A program made the position numbers and the translations under genes. Below are positions 1 to 6,541 of a stretch of DNA of 21,780 bases, in pieces. Below the pieces are notes generated by a model. The model was not told the DNA's origin, did no database searches, and was given only the letters and a program-made list of their open reading frames with translations. This DNA comes from JAOAPY01 sp041492185. GTDB lineage: Bacteria; Acidobacteriota; Blastocatellia; Pyrinomonadales; Pyrinomonadaceae. Position 1 is the first letter of the stretch; the number at the start of each line of letters is the position of its first letter. Location: assembly GCA_041492185.1 (NCBI GenBank), contig JBGPWL010000078.1, positions 1 through 21,780 of the forward strand, given 5' to 3'.

Positions 1-99
1 CAGGCGCGATACGAGTTAGAAATTGCACAGACCGCACTTGAGAGCAGAATCACCAAAGAGGTTAAAGTCTTCCCAGGCACGCGAGCGAAAGCAGCATGA
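1..99 (+). CDS. C-terminal tail of an unidentified protein (5' end outside window)
   Basis: The first frame is open from the left edge to a TGA at 97-99 and gives 32 residues with a charged, helix-like composition (ending VFPGTRAKAA). No family can be recognised from so short a piece. The same frame stays open after the TGA up to a TAA at 253-255, so the gene may once have been longer or the stop may be read through; this is only a weak observation. The neighbouring genes to the right are on the opposite strand and converge on it. Low confidence that it is a gene at all. Confidence 0.35.
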   Translation, partial: QARYELEIAQTALESRITKEVKVFPGTRAKAA

Positions 100-256
100 G
101 GCGGCGTCGCCGGCCCAGGCCTGACATCTCAACGGAAATGGCGCACTCCGCCTAAGTCCACCAATGAAGTGAGACGCGCCGCCATCGAACGATTCTTCGG
201 AGGGTCAAGCGCAGGAACGAAGTTTTTCAAAACCCAACTCGATGCTGCCAATTAAC

Positions 257-706
257 TTAAGAGCGTAGCCTCGTACTCGTAGCTCTTTTCTGCTGCTCCC
301 ATTGCTCCATCTCCTGATAGGCACGCCTGATAGGAGGGCTGAGTAATTCGTTTAGAGATTTCCGTATGCCCGGTGGCACTGCTGTCGAACGGTCCATCCT
401 GTCATAAAGATTCTTAAATGCCTCCCAATAACTTTGATGGAGGATTTCCCGCTCGATGATATCGTGAAGCCAAAGTGCCGAAGTGAGATTGAGAGCATTC
501 ACTGCCTTAACAACGTCTGGCGTAATAAGCTTGCTTGGGTCAACGTCGTTGACGTTCGCCCACGCGTTGTGAAGATCAATTACTCCCGCTCGTTTGAACA
601 TGTCTTTGCTCAGTCGTTCTTGAGACCTCCAAGACGAGTAAGCAATTGCGGCTGACACGACCGCAACAAGTACCGCTCCCAGCGCAATCCAATCACTCGC
701 GTGCAT
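257..706 (-). CDS. Small single-pass membrane protein, unrecognised
   Basis: The 149-residue product has a hydrophobic segment at about residues 6-22 (ALGAVLVAVVSAAIAY), followed by a short basic stretch and a soluble, largely helical C-terminal part rich in Trp, Glu and Arg. This fits an N-terminally anchored protein with a cytoplasmic domain, a layout common among unnamed bacterial proteins. I chose the ATG at 706 because it lies just after the stop of the upstream minus-strand gene (718) and puts the membrane segment near the N terminus. An ATG at 742 and a GTG at 751 are in frame but would overlap the upstream gene. Neither choice has a strong ribosome binding site. The gene probably forms a pair with the 718-930 gene. 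Function unknown. Confidence 0.55.
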   Translation of the reverse strand: MHASDWIALGAVLVAVVSAAIAYSSWRSQERLSKDMFKRAGVIDLHNAWANVNDVDPSKLITPDVVKAVNALNLTSALWLHDIIEREILHQSYWEAFKNLYDRMDRSTAVPPGIRKSLNELLSPPIRRAYQEMEQWEQQKRATSTRLRS

Positions 707-717
707 GGCTTCAACCA

Positions 718-930
718 CTAAACTCGACCCGATCCACCACATGTCGGACACGGCGTTCCAGAAGGGCCGATCATGTAAGACTTCCTTGCGACTTGGGTGC
801 TGGCGTCAACGATCTGGCGGTTCTCCCGCTCCTCCTGCAAGCTCTTAGTGCTTGAAAGATTCTGCTGTCTAAACGCGTCCAAGGCGGCTTCGGCGTCTTG
901 TAACTTTTTGAGTATCTCTTGTCTCGTCAT
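718..930 (-). CDS. Small coiled-coil protein ending in a half DnaJ-type zinc motif
   Basis: This is a 70-residue protein. Residues 1-50 are polar and heptad-like (many Glu, Gln, Leu and Ala), suggesting a coiled coil. The extreme C terminus reads CPTCGGSGRV, which is one copy of the CxxCxGxG motif that DnaJ-type zinc fingers carry four times; the cysteines are C61 and C64. One copy supplies only two zinc ligands, so binding would need a dimer or a partner. The ATG at 930 is supported by an AGGAG about 10 nt upstream; an in-frame start at 957 would include this ribosome site in the coding part and is less likely. The stop lies 11 nt before the likely start of the next minus-strand gene. Function unknown. 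Confidence 0.6.
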   Translation of the reverse strand: MTRQEILKKLQDAEAALDAFRQQNLSSTKSLQEERENRQIVDASTQVARKSYMIGPSGTPCPTCGGSGRV

Positions 931-977
931 GATTGTACTACTCCTTTCGGCAGACAACGTCTCGTGCCATCAATTAA

Positions 978-1009
978 GGAAAGGGCCGCGCGAGTGCGCA
1001 AGCCCTTCC
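978..1009 (-). terminator. Possible rho-independent terminator
   Basis: GGAAGGGC and GCCCTTTCC (minus-strand reading) can pair with one bulged base around a GC-rich loop, followed by TTAATT. It sits 17 nt past the stop of the 1026-1373 gene. The U-tract is short, so termination strength is uncertain. Confidence 0.45.
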
Positions 1010-1025
1010 ATTACGAGTCTTCGAG

Positions 1026-1373
1026 CTATACCTGAACGTCGCGGTCTTCATCGATATCGCGAAGTTCGAAATAGGCGAGCTTGACTTGGTTATACAATTG
1101 CTCCCAAAAGCTCGCGTCCTTACCCGCCGAGTTGGGATTGTTACCTCTCATTCGCACGGTTTCTAGAGCGGTTCGAATCAATCGCTCGCCGAATCGGTCG
1201 TAAAACTTCTTCGTGTCATCCACCTTCCAAACCATTTCACCATCCCGTTCGCGAACCAAGAAACGAAAGGCGCCGAGTAATGGATAGACCAATCCGTCAG
1301 GAACACGATAATCGATGGGTGCCAGATTTGAAGCAAAGTAGAAGTGCGTGGAAGACCTCGTATCGACGGTCAC
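1026..1373 (-). CDS. Unrecognised soluble protein, about 115 residues
   Basis: The frame gives a mixed charged and hydrophobic sequence with many aromatics (for example FRFLVRERDGEMVWKVDD) and an acidic C terminus. There is no signal peptide, membrane segment or known motif. The composition looks like a real folded protein rather than an out-of-frame shadow, and no other good frame covers the region. The only start in range is a GTG at 1373 without a convincing ribosome binding site, so the N terminus is uncertain. A likely terminator lies just past the stop, and the gene is spaced 192 bp from the FmdE-like gene upstream, so it may have its own promoter. Function unknown. Confidence 0.5.
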   Translation of the reverse strand: MTVDTRSSTHFYFASNLAPIDYRVPDGLVYPLLGAFRFLVRERDGEMVWKVDDTKKFYDRFGERLIRTALETVRMRGNNPNSAGKDASFWEQLYNQVKLAYFELRDIDEDRDVQV

Positions 1374-1442
1374 CCCAGGCTTTATGCTACCGCCTGCTGC
1401 GCAGGCTCACTTGCACCAACCACCGCCGCAACGAGTCCTGAC

Positions 1443-1465
1443 CCTCGCCCGAAGCTTCGCCGAGG
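1443..1465. repeat. Short imperfect palindrome in intergenic spacer
   Basis: CCTCG and CGAGG flank the perfect 10-bp palindrome CGAAGCTTCG in the 192-bp spacer between two minus-strand genes. It could be a protein-binding site or a transcript hairpin. No T-run follows, so it is not an obvious terminator. Confidence 0.3.
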
Positions 1466-1565
1466 ATCAGATTCTGGACGCTTAACATCACCCGCCCGCT
1501 CTGACCTGACTTCTTCGTCAGGATCCGCGGCGTATCACTTTCCAACCAAGATCAAAATGGGCGGA

Positions 1566-2150
1566 TTAGATCGCCGTGTAGTATCCACCTGACGCGCAAG
1601 CGCGGCACAGCGTTGCGTCTTCCGGCCCCCTCACTTCGCGACCGTCATTAACGCCTTCGCCACACGAGGCACAGATAACGCGAGAACGCGGCGATCCTGG
1701 TGCATCCGTCTGGTTGTAATTCACCATCACGTGTTCGACTTTAAACAATTCTTCATCTGTTGCTTCACGATAAGCGCGAAACTGTCGTTCGCTTTTCTTT
1801 TCAATCTGCGGGTAGCGAGCATCGGCAAGCGCGCGCGACTCTTCAAGGGCCACGATGCGCACAGCCTGGTTTGTTTCGGTGTTGAGAAACGTCGCTGCGA
1901 CTTTTCCATAATCGAAGTACTTCAAGCTTCGCTTTCCGAGCCGCACACCGGTAACAGCGCTGACGGCATCAGCCATGCAGCGATCTATCTCCACCCATAC
2001 GATCAGCTTTTTTCGATCACTTCCCCGGGGATCTTCAATTCCGATCAGCCGACAACCCAGCAATGACATGCGCGCACCGAGCAACTGGCCGGCGCACATG
2101 TGACCGTGCAATCGACGACACTCCTCCAGTAAGTCATCCAGCGGTTGCAT
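1566..2150 (-). CDS. FmdE-domain protein with C-terminal zinc finger
   Basis: The 194-residue product opens with the FmdE-type motif HGHMCAG (residues 15-21, the family pattern being HGHxCPG), where His and Cys bind metal. It ends with a four-cysteine zinc finger, CASCGEG then CRACASGGYY (C160, C163, C182, C185). This arrangement is that of FmdE-family proteins, named after formylmethanofuran dehydrogenase subunit E. The family also occurs in non-methanogens near molybdenum or tungsten enzyme genes, where its role is poorly known. I chose the ATG at 2150; an in-frame start at 2279 would run back over the end of the MobB-like gene. That gene ends 43 bp upstream on the same strand, so the two are probably co-transcribed and act on the same cofactor or metal. 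Family call good, exact role uncertain. Confidence 0.8.
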   Translation of the reverse strand: MQPLDDLLEECRRLHGHMCAGQLLGARMSLLGCRLIGIEDPRGSDRKKLIVWVEIDRCMADAVSAVTGVRLGKRSLKYFDYGKVAATFLNTETNQAVRIVALEESRALADARYPQIEKKSERQFRAYREATDEELFKVEHVMVNYNQTDAPGSPRSRVICASCGEGVNDGREVRGPEDATLCRACASGGYYTAI

Positions 2151-2193
2151 CTCAATTCTCTGTCGGCGAAATCCGAATCGACGACTTATTGCT

Positions 2194-2832
2194 TCAAGCT
2201 GCCAGCGCTGAATGTAGCCGCTGCAAGCGTGCGATAAGTTGGGGTAGATCTTCGCGAGTATGAATCGGCAGGTCACCAATCAGCTTGCCGGCAACTGATT
2301 CGTTTCGCCATAAAGCAAACTCCGCGCGCGCCGCGCTACCGCTGCTCGCAGGATCGGAGAGATAAAGGGCTGACGCAACAGCAAGGGCGCGTCGCGCCGA
2401 AGATTTGATCTTGCCACCGCTGGCTCGCGCCACCATCAACATAAGGTCTACATCAACAAACTCTGTGAAGCTATTTCCCTCGATGAAAACTCCGGGGGCG
2501 GTAATCCTTTCCAACGCATTCTTGATTCCCTGCTCAACCTGTTCCTCCGTCACGATTACCCAGTGAACGTTTGCCGCGCCCGCATCCCAATAGCGGCCCG
2601 TGTCTTTGCCCCGCTCATAGGTTTGCTCGCGACCGGATCGAATCAAAGGCTCATCGCTCAACAAATGACTGACGCAGCAGGCATCCGCGACTTTCCCGCA
2701 AGAACGATAATGTCCGCGCGTAGTCTTGATCGCTTCCCATCCTGGAAAGGCCCGAAGCAGATCACACATCAATGTGGTCTTGCCGACCTGAGACGTGAAT
2801 CCGCCGATCGCTACGACTGTTGGGCGTTGCAT
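2194..2832 (-). CDS. MobB-like P-loop NTPase
   Basis: The 212-residue protein begins with a beta strand and a Walker A loop, GGFTSQVGKTT (residues 10-20), close to the N terminus as in MobB and related SIMIBI NTPases. A GKDTGRYWDAGA stretch (76-86) resembles the MobB pattern GKDS..R...AGA, and VFIEGN (about 115-120) resembles its VEGF segment. MobB proteins bind GTP and assist attachment of GMP to molybdopterin. Between the P-loop and the GKDT motif are three cysteines (C45, C52, C53) that I do not recall from classical MobB and that may bind metal. The ATG at 2832 puts the P-loop at the expected distance; a GTG at 2886 would add 18 residues. It lies between the lipoprotein gene (2913-4064) and the FmdE-like gene, all on one strand. 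Confidence 0.75.
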   Translation of the reverse strand: MQRPTVVAIGGFTSQVGKTTLMCDLLRAFPGWEAIKTTRGHYRSCGKVADACCVSHLLSDEPLIRSGREQTYERGKDTGRYWDAGAANVHWVIVTEEQVEQGIKNALERITAPGVFIEGNSFTEFVDVDLMLMVARASGGKIKSSARRALAVASALYLSDPASSGSAARAEFALWRNESVAGKLIGDLPIHTREDLPQLIARLQRLHSALAA

Positions 2833-2912
2833 CCTTGGTTCAATTTGAACGCTCGATCTAAGAAAGGTCTTTGAAGGTTGTGCCACTAGTTGAGACCCAC
2901 AGGTCGGCGTGA

Positions 2913-4064
2913 TTACTTTTTCTTTTTCGTCTCTTTTGGCGCCGCACTTGGGGCATTAACCTTCAGATATCCCCGAGCGTCGCGATAAAGGCTGTATTGA
3001 ACTTCCTTTATTTGGCCACTTTCGTCTTGCACGCGGATCGTGAAAGTCTTGTTTTGGCCACTGCCTTCGACGCGGCACGGGAGAAATCCCTTTAGGTCGG
3101 GACTACGATAAGAGGTGTAGTGATCCTGATCGCGTTTGTCGTAACCGAGAACATAAATGCGATCGAAATCCGGCTCGTCCAGAGTGTGCGGTTGATCCGC
3201 ACTGCTCTTCTCCAAAATTACCCAGCTACCCGGTCTCGATTCTCTGGCAGCGTCCTTACCCTTGCCCGATGAATCCGTACTACTCGAATCGCCATCAAGT
3301 CTCTGCCAGGCCACAAATTCACGTCCGGTGCGATAGAAGATAATGTCGCTCGGCACACTCAGTTCAACCTGCTTGCCGTAAATCCAGCCGGCCGGCGCGG
3401 GCGAGAACGAAGGTGGCAGACGAACCTTGTACCATAACTCGTTTGTTTCTTCCGGCTGCTTTTCTTCGTCGCTCTCGTTCTTGTTTTTCGTTACCGGAGC
3501 GCTACCGGCTTTTGGAGCGGTATCAGTTTCCGGCGCCTCTGAGCCTTTAGGCCGAGGCACACGCTTCCATCCAGTGATCTCGAAGGTCGATCCGCTGTCC
3601 AGCCGCATAATGATATTCTCGTTGCCGGCGCGATCTGGAGTCAGCCGCAGGTTTGAACCCGCGTGAAGCTGGCCCGTAGCCTGCGCCGGTATGCCTTTGT
3701 CTTCCGCGGCCAGTTTTTTCGCGCTCTCAAGCACATCTTGAAGCATGACGTTGCGCGCTTCGATCCAACCTTCAGTGCTTTGCTCGTTACGCGCCCGGAC
3801 ACGCAGCCAGCGTTCTTTTTTGGTGTTGTCACTGGGATCAGGTACATCAGCCGAGTCGAGGATATCAACTGCTTCACCTCGATTTACTTCCAACAGGTCG
3901 GCCGCCACTACCGCGGTCGAGCTGCGAATCTGGGCGCGCCGAGCCACAATCACGCCCGTATTGCTCTTCTTAGCAAGCGTGCTGCAGCCAACAATGCTGA
4001 CAGCGCCCAGCAGCAGCACGATAAACTTAACTTGTGAATACGTCATGTGCGAATCAGCTTTCAT
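2913..4064 (-). CDS. Lipoprotein with SH3-like regions
   Basis: The 383-residue protein starts with a lipoprotein signal peptide whose lipobox is IVGC (lipidated Cys at residue 27). It is followed by a segment resembling a bacterial SH3 domain (ending EGWIEARNV), a second such segment (SNLRLTPDRAG to AGWIYGKQV), a central low-complexity linker rich in Glu, Lys, Ser and Pro, and a lysine-rich C terminus. Bacterial SH3-like domains often bind peptidoglycan or other envelope partners, so an envelope-anchored adaptor or sensor is likely. I chose the ATG at 4064; an ATG at 4046 (16-residue shorter signal n-region) is also possible, and neither has a strong ribosome site. It is the first gene of the minus-strand group that continues into the MobB-like gene 80 bp downstream; whether this reflects shared function is unclear. 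Confidence 0.75.
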   Translation of the reverse strand: MKADSHMTYSQVKFIVLLLGAVSIVGCSTLAKKSNTGVIVARRAQIRSSTAVVAADLLEVNRGEAVDILDSADVPDPSDNTKKERWLRVRARNEQSTEGWIEARNVMLQDVLESAKKLAAEDKGIPAQATGQLHAGSNLRLTPDRAGNENIIMRLDSGSTFEITGWKRVPRPKGSEAPETDTAPKAGSAPVTKNKNESDEEKQPEETNELWYKVRLPPSFSPAPAGWIYGKQVELSVPSDIIFYRTGREFVAWQRLDGDSSSTDSSGKGKDAARESRPGSWVILEKSSADQPHTLDEPDFDRIYVLGYDKRDQDHYTSYRSPDLKGFLPCRVEGSGQNKTFTIRVQDESGQIKEVQYSLYRDARGYLKVNAPSAAPKETKKKK

Positions 4065-4208
4065 TCGTCGCAACTCTATTTTAGTCGATCTCTATTCGCC
4101 AAGCGAAGGCCGCAATCGGCACTGATGCAGTTTCGATTGAAAACGATCTTCATTCACACCTCGCTTCAGAGCCTGTATCAAAACTCAACTTGTGATGTAA
4201 TCAAGCGA

Positions 4209-4312
4209 GAACTTTAACGCAAAGGACGCCAAGTGAGTTCGCAAAGGAACGCAAAGAACGCTTCTTTCTGCGAACTTCGCGCAGGACTTTGCGACCTTTG
4301 CGGTTAAGTTCC
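4209..4312. repeat. Dispersed palindromic repeat of the GCAAAGG/GCAAAG type
   Basis: Within the 334-bp spacer between two minus-strand genes, the sequence from GAACTTTAACGCAAAGG to CCTTTGCGGTTAAGTTCC is an imperfect inverted repeat of about 50 bp per arm, built from repeated GCAAAG-like units. Elements of this general look occur in many bacterial genomes and are often wrongly translated as small proteins with Ala-Lys repeats. No gene was seen in 4065-4208 or 4313-4398. Confidence 0.7.
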
Positions 4313-4398
4313 GTATTTCGTTACCGCTCAACTTAGTTCTGAAACAGCCGCTGAGTATGACCGAGGGTTCAATTTGCATCAGTACTCCGCAATCGCCT

Positions 4399-5880
4399 TC
4401 ACGACTTGTGATTGTAACCTAGTGAGCGAAGCAACTGGCGCTGCCGCCTCGGCAGATCGGGCTTTACGGTCAATCGCTTTCGGTCGCCAACCGTTTCGAC
4501 GATCAAGCCATACCGGCTCAGGAGCGTTTCGAGCGCGATATCGCTGCGGCCCGTAATGTAACGCTCTGCAAACTCGCGACTGCCAAGCTCTTCATTTAAA
4601 AGTGAAACTATCGCCTCGTTGCCATCCACTCTTTTCGCCGATTGTGGAAAGCGACGAAACAATTCACGATAGACGTCGTCGAGTGAACGCCGGTCCTCGC
4701 TGACTTCGTGTAGCATCAGGTCGTAAGCAAAAGCTACCAGCATGCCCTTGTCATACACAATCGATGTCGCACTGGTCCAGCGCTGCTGCGATGCTTCGAT
4801 CAACGAGAGCCGGTCACGATCAGGCGTCGCCAGGTAAGAATCGTACACACGCGCCAAAGTGTTAAGGTACTCCTGAAAAGTTACGAAGCCTAGTCGCACC
4901 GCCGTTCGCAGTGCCTGATAAAGAGTGAAGCCCTCGAAAAACCAATCGTAGCTTCCATCGAGTGATAACCCATTCGGCACCCACAAGTGAAACAGTTCAT
5001 GGGTTAGCACGACGCTGAGCTTCCCCACTAAAACGTCGCGGGGAGAATTGCGACCTAATAGCAACACGATGTTCGAGCCACGAGTTTCCGCGCTCCAATG
5101 CTCCGCGCCGAAGGATCCTGGCAACGCCGCTAACATCAGAACCGATCGTCTATCAAGGTCATGACCAACTTGTTTGGCGTAGTCTTTGAGCACCTTGGCC
5201 GCAATCCTTGTCGCGTCCTCATCAGAGAAGGCCCAATCGCCTGAAGTAGCGAAAGCGAACTCCATCTGCCCGATCCGTTTGCGCTTCTCGCGCAAAGCGC
5301 GGCTGAGAAAGAAAACCGACGTCGCTGGTTCCGGGAGACGAAACTGCTGATTGGCATCTGGCTGAATACTCGACGCGATGCTCCAGTTCTGCGGTAGGAC
5401 AAAGTCAAGCACAACGTCGCGAATCGCCGTCGCATTGCTGAGGTTGGGCAACAGATCAACCGGCATCAAATAGCCATAGTCGCTATTCAACCATGAAATA
5501 TGAGAAGCATCAGCGAAATTCTGCGGCGCTGATGCATTCACTTCGTAGGTGAAATGCGTCGCTTTCTTCTCAGATCGAAATTCGCCTGGCGCTAAACTGC
5601 GGACCGAAACATCGTTGCCTGCCGAATCAGCGAGCGTAAGATTGTGAATCCGATCCGCGAGTCCAACTATTCCGCCGTACGCATTGAGGAAGGACCATTG
5701 CTCCGCGCCGTCCGGAATTTCGCCTTCGATCTTGAGTCTGACCGGCGACAGGGAAAGAACACTCACGCGCGCCCTTAACGTCTGCGCCTTATCATCACCG
5801 GCGCATAACAAGATCACGGAAATCGTCACGAGAATCCGGAAGGAGTTCGTCCCGCAAACTCTTTGGCTGGCACTGCGCAT
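4399..5880 (-). CDS. Secreted M61-like (gluzincin) metallopeptidase
   Basis: The 493-residue product has an N-terminal hydrophobic segment (RILVTISVILLCAG, about residues 15-28) that fits a signal peptide. A long beta-rich N-terminal part follows, then a zinc-peptidase core: HELFH (residues 294-298) with a downstream Glu in WFFEGFT (E316). The HExxH and Glu at this spacing are the ligands of gluzincins, and the FEGFT context matches the M61 glycyl-aminopeptidase-like family. The PDZ domain found at the C terminus of many M61 proteins is not evident. It should act in the periplasm or outside the cell. I chose the ATG at 5880 over the TTG just before it. It is divergent from the promoter and export cluster to its right, and no strong minus-strand promoter is obvious. 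Confidence 0.8.
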   Translation of the reverse strand: MRSASQRVCGTNSFRILVTISVILLCAGDDKAQTLRARVSVLSLSPVRLKIEGEIPDGAEQWSFLNAYGGIVGLADRIHNLTLADSAGNDVSVRSLAPGEFRSEKKATHFTYEVNASAPQNFADASHISWLNSDYGYLMPVDLLPNLSNATAIRDVVLDFVLPQNWSIASSIQPDANQQFRLPEPATSVFFLSRALREKRKRIGQMEFAFATSGDWAFSDEDATRIAAKVLKDYAKQVGHDLDRRSVLMLAALPGSFGAEHWSAETRGSNIVLLLGRNSPRDVLVGKLSVVLTHELFHLWVPNGLSLDGSYDWFFEGFTLYQALRTAVRLGFVTFQEYLNTLARVYDSYLATPDRDRLSLIEASQQRWTSATSIVYDKGMLVAFAYDLMLHEVSEDRRSLDDVYRELFRRFPQSAKRVDGNEAIVSLLNEELGSREFAERYITGRSDIALETLLSRYGLIVETVGDRKRLTVKPDLPRRQRQLLRSLGYNHKS

Positions 5881-5942
5881 CAATAGCGGCTGATAGCCCT
5901 TGAGATTAATGAATCAAGCCCGGCGGTAGAATCGGGAAACGG

Positions 5943-5971
5943 TTGACACTCCCGCTGGGCGCGCCTATATT
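5943..5971 (+). promoter_or_regulatory. Near-consensus sigma70 promoter
   Basis: TTGACA (5943-5948) and TATATT (5966-5971) are separated by exactly 17 bp, so transcription should start near 5978, about 27 nt before the GTG of the small Cys/His protein. It is one of the best promoters in the window and probably drives the whole 6005-15171 block. The GC-rich spacer contains the 8-bp palindrome GGCGCGCC (5959-5966). Confidence 0.7.
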
Positions 5972-6004
5972 ACAGGCTCGGACTCTAGCACGGACCTTAA
6001 AGCG

Positions 6005-6388
6005 GTGACCAGAAAACACTCTTTCAAGATCTCAGGTGGGCGGGCTACCTGGCCGCGCGCGATTTCTGCGCTGCTGCTGGTATTCCTCATCTACACCACC
6101 ACGGTCGAAGCCGCGCACCAACATGGAAGAATCTTCAACTCGCGCGCTACGTCCAGCACCTGCATTGCGAACGCGAACGTCGATGTAACAACGAGCGGAC
6201 TGTCGAGATGCAGCGAGTGCTTGATCTGTCAACTTCATCAGAGTTTTTCGACAACGCTAATCACTGCTAAGACGAATGGCGTTCCGCTTTGCGTGCATTC
6301 CGAGTCTTTCGCTATCGCTTCCCCGCTATTTTATTCCCAGACGGGCGAGCCGCAGGGCGGTCGCGCTCCACCTTTATCTTCTCTGTAG
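6005..6388 (+). CDS. Small secreted Cys/His-rich protein, DUF2946-like
   Basis: The 127-residue product has a signal peptide (hydrophobic core ALLLVFLIY, likely cleavage near residue 36, VEA/AHQHG). The mature part carries H38 and H40 at its start, then C69, C72, C75 and H78 in CSECLICQLH, and C96 and H98. This spacing looks like a metal site or a set of disulphides outside the cytoplasm. The C terminus ends GGRAPPLSSL, recalling the RAPP ending of DUF2946-type small proteins that often sit beside metal-efflux or TonB-receptor genes. The start is a GTG at 6005 without a clear ribosome site, about 27 nt behind the promoter at 5943-5971. The TonB-receptor gene starts 153 bp downstream. A periplasmic metal-binding role is an inference from residues and neighbours. 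Confidence 0.65.
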   Translation: MTRKHSFKISGGRATWPRAISALLLVFLIYTTTVEAAHQHGRIFNSRATSSTCIANANVDVTTSGLSRCSECLICQLHQSFSTTLITAKTNGVPLCVHSESFAIASPLFYSQTGEPQGGRAPPLSSL

Positions 6389-6393
6389 TAATC

Positions 6394-6435
6394 ACACACC
6401 ACCCGGCATAACCGATCACAACTTAGGTGGTGTGT
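6394..6435 (+). promoter_or_regulatory. 10-bp stem hairpin in the leader of the TonB-receptor gene
   Basis: ACACACCACC (6394-6403) pairs perfectly with GGTGGTGTGT (6426-6435) around a 22-nt loop, right after the stop of the small Cys/His gene, with TT following. Part of the loop (GGCATAACCGATCA) can also pair imperfectly with TGATCATTGGTAACGCC downstream (6438-6454), which would give an alternative fold. It may be an attenuator, an mRNA-stability element or a weak terminator. Confidence 0.45.
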
Positions 6436-6541
6436 TTGATCATTGGTAACGCCTGCGCTTCTTAATCGAGAACGATCAGAATCAAGAGCGCGGCAAGTGT
6501 AACCAGGGTTGCAATGCTTCCCACAGAGAAAGGTAAAGGTA

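Noticed and set aside
4185..4379. 64-codon minus-strand frame over the GCAAAGG repeat
   Set aside because: Its Ala-Lys-rich product is what this repeat type always yields when translated; the DNA is a palindromic repeat.
6361..6541. Cobalamin-type riboswitch before the TonB-receptor gene
   Set aside because: No B12-box-like conserved segment was seen; only a simple hairpin and a possible alternative stem.
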